Source: Prevotellaceae bacterium UBA6858 (GTDB lineage: Bacteria > Bacteroidota > Bacteroidia > Bacteroidales > Bacteroidaceae). From it: 13,045 bases of DNA. The first letter of the stretch is position 1. Each line of letters starts with the position of its first letter. The stretch is taken from positions 1 through 13,045 of the forward strand of contig DKDC01000005.1 in assembly GCA_002451695.1 (NCBI GenBank), given 5' to 3'. Both the position numbers and the translations under genes were made by a program. Positions 6,866-13,003 of the stretch are shown one piece after another. Under the pieces are notes generated by a model that searched no databases, was not told the origin of the DNA, and saw nothing but the letters and a program-made list of their open reading frames with translations.

Positions 6866-8080
6866 ATGAAACCCGCAAGAATCGCAGCCGCGCTTTTGGC
6901 GTTCTCACTTTCTGCCGCCGCAATGGCGCAGGACAAGGTGAAAATATCAGTCATACCGCCGCAAAACGGCACAATAAGCGTGTCGCCGCAGCTTCCTCCC
7001 GACAGCATGGTTGAGCGCGGAAGCAAGCTCACCATACGCGCCGCCGCTGCAAAGGGCTATATGCTCGACGGGATATTCGCCGCCGCAACCGCGCCCTACA
7101 AATACTACAACGAATGCTGCGCCCCGGAAAGCCTACTCGTTGCCGACAAGGGCATGGAGGTTGGCGCGTCGTTCCTGCCGCAGAAAACCTTCTCCAAGAT
7201 AAGGATAACCAACAACGTAACCTACGCCCGCCCTGGGAACAAGGTTCTCAAATACGATGTGTTCGCCCCAAGAAAAGCCAAAAAACTTCCGTGCGTGATA
7301 ATTATTCACGGAGGCGGCTGGCTCATGAACACCGAGGACATCATGCGCGGCATGGGCAGGGAGCTTGCCATGACCGGCGAGTACGTGGTGTTCAGCATAG
7401 ACTACAGGTATATCGGCAACGGCGACGGGCCTGGCGTTCCTGTGGACATGTACCAAATCATAGAGGACGTTTACGGAGCTATTGCCCACATCATGGAACA
7501 CGCCGCAGAGTATGGCGGAGACGCTACAAGACTGTTCGTTACCGGCGACAGCGCGGGCGGACATCTGTCGGCTTCGGCGATAAACTTCGCCGGCTTCATA
7601 GGCGATGGCGGTTTCGGGCGCACGCCCGGGGTGTTCGAGTTCAAGCCCACATACATTCCCAAGGGCAAGACCACGGCGCAGGTGCGCGAAGAAATATGCA
7701 AGTCGCTGCTCGGGGCAGCGCCCACCTATCCTGTGCTCACCGAAAACGTGTTCAAAATGTTCTACAAAGGCGAAACCGAAAAATCCCGCCACGTTACGCC
7801 GATATGCTTCATACCCAAGGCTTCGGAGCGCAAAGTGCCGCAGCTCATAATACGCGGCACGCAGGACGGCCTCATAAAGGACGCGGATATGCAGGAATAC
7901 TGCAAGGCCATGACCGAAGCCGGGCAGGAGGTGAAATACCTGCAAGTGGGCGGAATAGGACACGCGTTCTTCGACTGGCGGCACGACCCGCGCTCGCAGG
8001 AGACATTCGACCGCTACGCCCGACCGCAAATAAAGATAATGACCGACTTTTTCGACGACATACTGTCAAGGAAACGCTGA
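6866..8080 (+). CDS. Secreted alpha/beta-hydrolase esterase (BD-FAE/lipase-like)
   Basis: An exported 404-residue protein with a Sec signal peptide and a likely signal peptidase I site after AMA (residue 21). Residues about 24-105 form a small beta-rich domain (GTISVSPQLPPDSMVERGSKLTI...KGYMLDGIF), which resembles the InlB-type bacterial repeat. The catalytic domain (about 115-404) has the oxyanion-hole motif HGGGW (148-152), the nucleophile motif GDSAGG (Ser229), a likely acid D334 in RGTQDG, and a likely His366 in GIGHAFF. This is the layout of hormone-sensitive-lipase/BD-FAE carboxylesterases, some of which deacetylate or deferuloylate plant polysaccharides. The substrate here cannot be read from the sequence, and no polysaccharide-utilisation genes are adjacent. 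It follows the lipoprotein gene by 29 A-rich bases, with no promoter or terminator seen between. Confidence 0.9.
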   Translation: MKPARIAAALLAFSLSAAAMAQDKVKISVIPPQNGTISVSPQLPPDSMVERGSKLTIRAAAAKGYMLDGIFAAATAPYKYYNECCAPESLLVADKGMEVGASFLPQKTFSKIRITNNVTYARPGNKVLKYDVFAPRKAKKLPCVIIIHGGGWLMNTEDIMRGMGRELAMTGEYVVFSIDYRYIGNGDGPGVPVDMYQIIEDVYGAIAHIMEHAAEYGGDATRLFVTGDSAGGHLSASAINFAGFIGDGGFGRTPGVFEFKPTYIPKGKTTAQVREEICKSLLGAAPTYPVLTENVFKMFYKGETEKSRHVTPICFIPKASERKVPQLIIRGTQDGLIKDADMQEYCKAMTEAGQEVKYLQVGGIGHAFFDWRHDPRSQETFDRYARPQIKIMTDFFDDILSRKR

Positions 8081-8210
8081 CCCCACGCGAGTTTTGTGGC
8101 AGATACCGTTGTTTTTCAGCAACCTGTTGATTTACAAAGAATTGGATAATTTTCTATTTGGCTATACAACTTCTTGTTTCTCATTGGTTTGCAATTGGCA
8201 AAAAAAGGTC
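8081..8210. other. AT-rich non-coding stretch after the esterase gene
   Basis: This stretch is clearly more AT-rich than the genes on either side. No gene, confident terminator or TAnnTTTG promoter was found. A 22-codon open frame on the - strand (8116-8184, starting MRNKK and ending STGC) is too short to support. The last 21 bases (8190-8210), including an A7 run and a GGTC end, may be a badly decayed unit of the adjoining 21-bp array. Confidence 0.5.
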
Positions 8211-8294
8211 TGATGTAATTTGAATTATGTCTGATGTAGGATAAATTACATCAGACATAGTTTTTCCAATGTCAAATATAATTTCCCCGGCTTG
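8211..8294. repeat. 21-bp tandem repeat array, middle copy
   Basis: Four units lie in exact 21-bp register: 8211-8231, 8232-8252, 8253-8273 and a degenerate 8274-8294. The unit ends are near-complementary, with GATGTA or GACATA at the left and TATGTC, TACATC or AATGTC at the right. The third unit has the T5-CC core seen in the left array. Units one to three together make a perfect 13-bp inverted repeat, TATGTCTGATGTA at 8226-8238 and TACATCAGACATA at 8247-8259, with an 8-base loop. It lies between two convergent genes (esterase and yjbR), so its placement would also suit a bidirectional terminator, but there is no GC-rich stem. Confidence 0.85.
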
Positions 8295-8297
8295 GGT

Positions 8298-8347
8298 TTT
8301 GCGCCATTTGCAGGAGCGTATGGCATACGCCCCTACGGAGGCGCAAA
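8298..8347. repeat. Nested palindrome, REP-like intergenic element
   Basis: An outer 8-bp inverted repeat (TTTGCGCC at 8298-8305, GGCGCAAA at 8340-8347) encloses an inner hairpin, GCGTAT (8316-8321) and ATACGC (8325-8330) with a GGC loop, extendable outward past one mismatch through AGG/CCT. The motif GGCGCAAATC occurs again at 8380-8389. The GCGTATGGCATACGCCCCTAC type of core resembles short dispersed intergenic repeats in other bacterial genomes, but that is from general memory. It lies immediately next to the 21-bp array. Confidence 0.6.
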
Positions 8348-8394
8348 TCATTAATTGGCTGTACGCTGTAATGTATATGGGCGCAAATCGCCGG

Positions 8395-8763
8395 TTATTC
8401 CTGCACGGCGGTTATTTCCTCATGCTCCGTGCGCTCCCTGCGCGTCATCTTTTTCACAACCTCGCTGTAGCTGTGGCGCACAAGCCCCTGCACGAACGCA
8501 TCGTCCAAACGCCCCGTGAGGTTCACCTGGTTCCAGTATTTCTTGTTCATGTGCCACGCCCCCTCTATCTCGGTGTGCGCATCGCGCAGCTCAAGCGCGT
8601 ATTCCGGACTGCACTTCAGCGACACCCATTCGGGGTGTTCAAGGTCAATCATGGCGAATATCTTGCCGAGCACGCGGAAAACAAGCGTTGTCTCGTCGAA
8701 AGGGAAATCCTCCGTTGCCAGCGGCAGCGAAAGGCAGTAGTCTCTGATTGTCTCTATGTTCAT
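8395..8763 (-). CDS. MmcQ/YjbR family protein
   Basis: A 122-residue cytosolic protein of the MmcQ/YjbR family (CyaY-like fold, double-wing). It opens with MNIETIRDYCLSLP, followed by the typical acidic-aromatic EDFPFDETTLVFRVLGKIFAMID strand-turn-strand. The middle has the W-V-S-L-K-C and GAWHMNKKYWNQVNL pattern, and the C-terminus has the LVRHSYSEVVKKMTRRER helix. The length is standard for the family. Some members have been annotated as DNA-binding, but a molecular function is not established and none can be assigned here. It is transcribed convergently with the esterase and divergently from the ferritin gene, and appears to be a single-gene unit. Confidence 0.92.
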   Translation of the reverse strand: MNIETIRDYCLSLPLATEDFPFDETTLVFRVLGKIFAMIDLEHPEWVSLKCSPEYALELRDAHTEIEGAWHMNKKYWNQVNLTGRLDDAFVQGLVRHSYSEVVKKMTRRERTEHEEITAVQE

Positions 8764-8789
8764 TCTGCACCTGTTTGCTGTTACATCCG

Positions 8790-8797
8790 CAAAGTTA
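8790..8797 (-). promoter_or_regulatory. -7 element for the yjbR-family gene
   Basis: On the - strand this reads TAACTTTG, a perfect match to TAnnTTTG, placed to give a leader of about 20 bases before the ATG at 8763. No good TTTG lies 19-20 bases upstream. A TTTTTG occurs 12 bases upstream, which is too close. The ferritin gene on the other side of this 125-base gap has no clear promoter match. A small CACCG/CGGTG hairpin (8826-8839) and the palindrome TACATATGTA (8858-8867) lie between the two starts. Confidence 0.6.
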
Positions 8798-8888
8798 TCA
8801 CTTTCCTTGCAAAAACCGCATCTGACACCGCTGACGGTGGCATGGAATTTGTTTCCCTACATATGTATAACATAAAAAACATAACGCT

Positions 8889-9410
8889 ATGCTCAACAAA
8901 AAAATCGAAGAGGCTCTCAACGCCCAGATAAACGCCGAAATGTGGTCGGCATACCTCTACCTGTCAATGGCGGCTCACTGCCACGCCAACGGCAACCCCG
9001 GAATGGGCAACTGGTTCGAGGTGCAGTTTCAGGAGGAGCAGGACCACGCGAAAATCCTGTTCAACTACATAATACAGCGCGGCGGACACGTGGAGCTGAA
9101 AGCCATCGGCGCCGTGCCTACAGAATGGAAGTCGCCGCTTGATGTGTTTGAAAGCACACTGGCACACGAACAGAAAGTAACGGAACTGATAAACAATCTG
9201 TTCGCCCTCACAACGGCTGAAAACGACTACGCCACGCAGAGCATGCTCAAATGGTTTGTTGACGAGCAGGTGGAGGAAGAGGAAAACGCCCAGAACATCA
9301 TCGACAACCTGAAGATGATAAAGGACAACGGCTACGGGCTGTATATGCTCGACAAGGAACTCGCCGCACGCACATACACGCAGGCTTCGCCCCTTGCGGC
9401 AAAAGCCTGA
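8889..9410 (+). CDS. ftnA: Non-heme bacterial ferritin
   Basis: Ferritin self-assembles into a 24-subunit cytosolic shell that oxidises Fe(II) and stores it as a ferric mineral, protecting against iron-driven oxidative damage. The 173-residue protein is a four-helix bundle with every ferroxidase ligand in the same numbering as E. coli FtnA: E17, E50, H53, E94, Q127 and E130, with Y24 also conserved. The last dozen residues (TYTQASPLAAKA) form an extra Ala-rich tail. The upstream leader is A-rich without a Shine-Dalgarno, and no canonical promoter or recognisable Fur box was found by eye. The gene is followed within 25 bases by a strong terminator, so it is probably monocistronic. Confidence 0.97.
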   Translation: MLNKKIEEALNAQINAEMWSAYLYLSMAAHCHANGNPGMGNWFEVQFQEEQDHAKILFNYIIQRGGHVELKAIGAVPTEWKSPLDVFESTLAHEQKVTELINNLFALTTAENDYATQSMLKWFVDEQVEEEENAQNIIDNLKMIKDNGYGLYMLDKELAARTYTQASPLAAKA

Positions 9411-9433
9411 ACGCCCCGCAAACACAACGGATG

Positions 9434-9474
9434 CAGGGCTTGCACCGCCGGTATGGTGCAAGCCCTGTTTTTTT
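9434..9474 (+). terminator. Intrinsic terminator of the ferritin gene
   Basis: A perfect 13-bp stem (CAGGGCTTGCACC at 9434-9446, GGTGCAAGCCCTG at 9455-9467) with an 8-base loop is followed by seven T (9468-9474). It starts 24 bases after the ferritin stop codon. Confidence 0.95.
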
Positions 9475-9481
9475 CCTGCCG

Positions 9482-9546
9482 CCCCGGCACACAAGCCGTG
9501 TGAAAAAACATTTGCCGCGCCGGGCAATAATTCGGCAACGCCGGGG
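9482..9546 (+). other. Inverted-repeat-rich region before the glycosyltransferase gene
   Basis: CCCCGGC (9482-9488) is complementary to GCCGGGG (9540-9546). Between them lie ACAC/GTGT (9489-9492, 9498-9501) and TTGCC, which can pair either with GGCAA (9523-9527) or, extended to TTGCCG, with CGGCAA (9533-9538). If transcribed, this could fold as a multi-branched leader with two mutually exclusive inner stems. No promoter matching the Bacteroidetes pattern was found between the upstream terminator and the ATG, so whether this part is transcribed is unknown. It matches no riboswitch class I know. Confidence 0.4.
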
Positions 9547-9564
9547 TTAATAATATAGCTCATC

Positions 9565-10332
9565 ATGAAAGTATCCATAATAACAGCCACCTTCAACAGT
9601 GCCGGCACAATAGCCGACACCATTGAGTCCGTCCTCGCCCAAACCTACAAAGACATAGAATACATCGTGGTTGACGGCGACTCCCGCGACAACACCATGG
9701 ACATAGTGCACGGCTACGCGCCGAAGTTCGGCGGGCGCATGAGGATAGTCAGCGAAAGGGACAACGGAATATACGACGCGATGAACAAGGGCATACGCAT
9801 GGCGACCGGCGACATTGTGGGCATTCTCAACTCGGACGACTATTTCACCTCCGCCGACGTGGTTGGGAAAATGGTGGACGCATTCCCGCCCGAAGCCGAC
9901 GCGGTTTACGGCGACGTGCATTTCATACGCGACAAACGCCCCGGCGTGGTTGTGAGATACTACAGCTCGCGCCTGTTCCGCAGGTTCATGCTCCGCTTCG
10001 GCTTCATGCCCGCCCACCCGTCGCTCTACGTGCGCCGCGAGGTGTTCGCCCGCGTGGGGCTTTACAAGACCGACTACAAGATTGGCTCCGACTTTGAAAT
10101 GGTTGTGAGGATGTTCCACACTTTCGGCATTGCCGCACACTACATACCGCTCGACTTCGTAACAATGAGAATGGGCGGCGCAAGCACGCGCAACATAGCC
10201 AGCCGCGCAACACTGCTTAAGGAGGACACAAGGGCGTGCCGGGAAAACGGAATACACACAAACCGCTGCGTGATGTCGTGCAAATACATTTTCAAGCTCA
10301 TGGAATACCGCCCCGGCGTGTTCCTGAAATAA
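9565..10332 (+). CDS. Family 2 glycosyltransferase
   Basis: A 255-residue GT-A-fold glycosyltransferase that transfers a sugar from a nucleotide-sugar donor, probably to a surface glycan; donor and acceptor are unknown. It begins with the family opening VSIITATFNSAGTIADTIESVLAQ. D37 and D39 (VVDGDSRDNT) lie in the nucleotide-binding strand, D91-D92 (NSDDYF) form the DXD-equivalent metal site, and GSDFEM (D176-E178) is a likely acceptor/catalytic-base segment. The overall pattern, with NGIYDAMNKGI and MPAHPSLYVRR, matches the WcaA/WbbD-like subgroup of polysaccharide glycosyltransferases. There is no membrane segment. It is isolated rather than in a capsule or O-antigen cluster, between the ferritin terminator and pnp. 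Confidence 0.95.
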   Translation: MKVSIITATFNSAGTIADTIESVLAQTYKDIEYIVVDGDSRDNTMDIVHGYAPKFGGRMRIVSERDNGIYDAMNKGIRMATGDIVGILNSDDYFTSADVVGKMVDAFPPEADAVYGDVHFIRDKRPGVVVRYYSSRLFRRFMLRFGFMPAHPSLYVRREVFARVGLYKTDYKIGSDFEMVVRMFHTFGIAAHYIPLDFVTMRMGGASTRNIASRATLLKEDTRACRENGIHTNRCVMSCKYIFKLMEYRPGVFLK

Positions 10333-10473
10333 CCGTTGCGAACACCCTGTAAAACAACAATAAGCAATTGCAAAAATCCCCTGTTCAAGGCTATTTTGCA
10401 TTAAAATGCAGGGCAAAAAAGAAAAACCGCCGTTATTTCAACATTTTATCAAGGCTTTACGGGAATAATTTGC

Positions 10474-10481
10474 TAAATTTG
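10474..10481 (+). promoter_or_regulatory. Probable -7 element of the pnp promoter
   Basis: TAAATTTG matches TAnnTTTG and is followed by about 60 bases of AT-rich leader before the pnp ATG. The -33 region lacks a clear TTTG at 19-20 bases upstream. The rest of the 213-base gap (10333-10545) holds no gene and no convincing terminator for the glycosyltransferase gene. TGCATT/AATGCA (10397-10410) and CCCTG/CAGGG (10379-10383, 10409-10413) are weak overlapping inverted repeats. Confidence 0.6.
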
Positions 10482-10545
10482 TGCGTTTTTACGGACATAG
10501 GAATTTTTCAGACGCAAGAAGAAAACAATAAAAGAAGATTTTTAG

Positions 10546-12852
10546 ATGAATGTTATCAGGAAAACTGTTTCGCTTCCCGACGGACGGGAGATAAGCATCG
10601 AAACAGGCAAATTGGCGAAGCAGGCCGACGGCGCGGTGATGCTCAGCATGGGCGGCACAATGCTCCTCGCAACGGTATGCGCCGCACAAGACGCAGTGCC
10701 GGGCACAGACTTCATGCCCTTGCAGTGCGATTACAGGGAACGCTACTCAGCGGCAGGACGCTTCCCCGGAGGGTTCACAAAACGCGAGGGACGCCCCTCC
10801 GACTACGAGATTCTTACGAGCCGCCTCGTTGACCGTGCGCTCCGCCCGCTGTTCCCCTCGAACTATCATGCCGAAGTTTACGTAAACATAATGCTCTTCT
10901 CCGCCGACGGAGTGGACATTCCCGACGCACTTGCAGGCTTCGCCGCATCGGCTGCGCTCGCCTGCTCCGACATACCCTTTGAAGCTCCGATTTCAGAGGT
11001 ACGCGTGGCGCGCATAGACGGCGAATACGTGATAGACCCCACATACGAGCAGATGAAGAACGCCGACATGGACATCATGGTTGGAGCAACCGAAGAGAAC
11101 ATCATGATGGTGGAAGGCGAAATGGACGAAGTTTCCGAGCAGGACCTCATCGGTGCGCTCAAGGCCGCACACGAGGCAATCAAGCCCATGTGCCGCCTGC
11201 AGAAAGAGCTTGCCAAGGAACTCGGCACCGACGTAAAGCGCGAATACTGCCACGAGGACAACGACGAGGAGCTGCGCGAGGAGGTGCGCAAAGCCTGCTA
11301 CGACAAGGCATACCAGATTACGCTTGAAGGAAACCGCGACAAGCACGCACGCGAAGACGCATTCTCGCAAATACGCGAGGACTTCAAGGAAGCGTATGCT
11401 GCTGCGCACACCGACTTGGGCGAGGACGGGCTTGAGGAAAAGAACGCGCTTATCGACCGGTACTATTACGATGTGGAGCGCGATGCAATGCGCCGTTGCG
11501 TTCTTGACGAAAAACGCCGCCTCGACGGTCGCGGATATGCTGACATACGCCCCATTTGGTGCGAGGTTAGTCCGCTTCCCGCGCCTCACGGCTCGGCAAT
11601 ATTCACTCGCGGGGAAACACAGGCCCTCGCCACCTGCACACTCGGCACAAAGCTCGATGAGAAGATGATTGACGAAGTGCTCGACCAGAGCATGCAGCGT
11701 TTCCTCCTGCACTACAACTTCCCGCCCTACTCAACAGGCGAGGCAAAGGCGCAAAGGGGCACAGGCCGCCGCGAGATAGGGCACGGACACCTTGCATGGC
11801 GCGGGCTGAAAGGCCAGATACCCGCAGATTTCCCCTACACCGTGCGTGTGGTGAGCGACATACTCGAATCCAACGGCTCATCTTCAATGGCAACCGTATG
11901 CGCCGGCTGTCTGGCGTTGATGGACGCGGGCGTTCCTTTGAAGAACCCCGTTTCGGGAATATCAATGGGTCTCATCAAGAACCCCGGCGAGGAGAAATAC
12001 GCCGTGCTTAGCGACATTCTCGGCGACGAGGACCACCTTGGCGACATGGACTTCAAGACCACAGGCACGCCAAACGGTCTCACCGCAACACAGATGGACA
12101 TAAAATGCGACGGACTTTCATACGAAATCCTTGAAAAGGCGCTCATGCAGGCCAAGGACGCACGCGAACACGTGTTGGGCGAAATGCTCAAGGTTCTCGA
12201 CAAACCGCGTGCCGACTTCAAGCCGCAGGTTCCGCGCATCGAGGCGTTCGACATTCCCAAGGAGTACATCGGCGCAGTGATAGGTCCGGGCGGAAAGATA
12301 ATACAGGGCATGCAGGAAGAGACAGGCGCGACCATCACCATCGAGGAAACCGACGGCGTTGGCAAGGTCCAGGTTTCAGCCCCCAACAAGGAGAGCATAG
12401 ACGCAGCAGTTGCAAAAATCCGCGCAATCGTGGCAATTCCCGAAGTTGGCGAAACCTACGAGGCGAAAGTTGTGAGCATCATGCCCTACGGCTGCTTCGT
12501 TGAGTTCATGCCGGGCAAGGAAGGCTTGCTCCACATAAGCGAGCTCGACTGGAAACGCTACGACACCGTGGAAGACGCGGGCATACACGAGGGCGACAAG
12601 ATTAGCGTGAAGCTTCTCGACATAGACGCGAAGACAGGCAAGTTCCGCCTTTCCCACCGCGCGCTGCTCGAAAAACCCGAAGGCTACGAGGAACGTCCGG
12701 CACGCCGCCCGCGCCGCGAACCGAGAGGGGAACGCCGCGACGGCAACGACCGCCGCGAACGCCACAACGGCCCGCGCCATGAGCGCGGAGAGCGTTTCGA
12801 GCACAGGGGCAATGAAGGCGCAGAACCCCAGAACAACGAAACACAGGAGTAA
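10546..12852 (+). CDS. pnp: Polyribonucleotide nucleotidyltransferase (PNPase)
   Basis: PNPase is a cytosolic homotrimeric 3'-5' phosphorolytic exoribonuclease in mRNA turnover. The 768 residues include the full domain series: RNase PH-like domain 1 (about 1-225), an all-helical linker (about 235-325), the second, catalytic RNase PH-like domain (about 335-560), a KH domain with GPGG at 580-583, and an S1 domain (about 633-706) with the YGCFVEF and EGLLHISEL strands. The tail after about residue 707 is low-complexity and rich in Arg, Glu, Gly, His and Asn (RRPRREPRGERRDG... RHERGERFEHRG), and makes the protein longer than E. coli PNPase (711). The tail may add RNA or protein contacts (inference). 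The ATG has an A-rich leader and no Shine-Dalgarno. Isoleucine uses ATC more than dxs does, consistent with higher expression. A strong terminator follows. Confidence 0.97.
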   Translation: MNVIRKTVSLPDGREISIETGKLAKQADGAVMLSMGGTMLLATVCAAQDAVPGTDFMPLQCDYRERYSAAGRFPGGFTKREGRPSDYEILTSRLVDRALRPLFPSNYHAEVYVNIMLFSADGVDIPDALAGFAASAALACSDIPFEAPISEVRVARIDGEYVIDPTYEQMKNADMDIMVGATEENIMMVEGEMDEVSEQDLIGALKAAHEAIKPMCRLQKELAKELGTDVKREYCHEDNDEELREEVRKACYDKAYQITLEGNRDKHAREDAFSQIREDFKEAYAAAHTDLGEDGLEEKNALIDRYYYDVERDAMRRCVLDEKRRLDGRGYADIRPIWCEVSPLPAPHGSAIFTRGETQALATCTLGTKLDEKMIDEVLDQSMQRFLLHYNFPPYSTGEAKAQRGTGRREIGHGHLAWRGLKGQIPADFPYTVRVVSDILESNGSSSMATVCAGCLALMDAGVPLKNPVSGISMGLIKNPGEEKYAVLSDILGDEDHLGDMDFKTTGTPNGLTATQMDIKCDGLSYEILEKALMQAKDAREHVLGEMLKVLDKPRADFKPQVPRIEAFDIPKEYIGAVIGPGGKIIQGMQEETGATITIEETDGVGKVQVSAPNKESIDAAVAKIRAIVAIPEVGETYEAKVVSIMPYGCFVEFMPGKEGLLHISELDWKRYDTVEDAGIHEGDKISVKLLDIDAKTGKFRLSHRALLEKPEGYEERPARRPRREPRGERRDGNDRRERHNGPRHERGERFEHRGNEGAEPQNNETQE

Positions 12853-12916
12853 AACCTCCGGCAAACATACAGGCGGGGACATGGCGCAAGAACAAAGCCT
12901 CCGCAAAGTAAGGCAA

Positions 12917-12954
12917 CCGCAGCCCTGGCATTTTTGTCAGGGCTGCGGCTTTTT
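12917..12954 (+). terminator. Intrinsic terminator of pnp
   Basis: CCGCAGCCCTGGCA (12917-12930) pairs with TGTCAGGGCTGCGG (12935-12948) over 14 positions with one G-T wobble and a TTTT loop. C and then TTTTT (12950-12954) follow. It lies 65 bases after the pnp stop codon. Confidence 0.95.
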
Positions 12955-13003
12955 GTTTTCTGAATATCCAAGCGGTAATAATCCCAAAACAGTTTCCTCA
13001 CCG

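Noticed and set aside
7114..8130. 338-codon + strand open frame overlapping the esterase gene
   Set aside because: It is an out-of-frame shadow of the catalytic domain; HGGGW and GDSAGG are in the other frame.
8116..8184. 22-codon open frame on the - strand in the AT-rich gap
   Set aside because: It is too short to support, has no ribosome-binding context, and has no recognisable family. It could be chance or a remnant.
8269..8931. 220-codon + strand open frame across the yjbR region
   Set aside because: It lies largely opposite the recognised YjbR-family gene, has no recognisable domain, and runs into the ferritin start.
10379..10413. Possible terminator after the glycosyltransferase gene
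   Set aside because: The inverted repeats overlap, the inner stem has almost no loop, and it is followed by A-rich rather than T-rich sequence.
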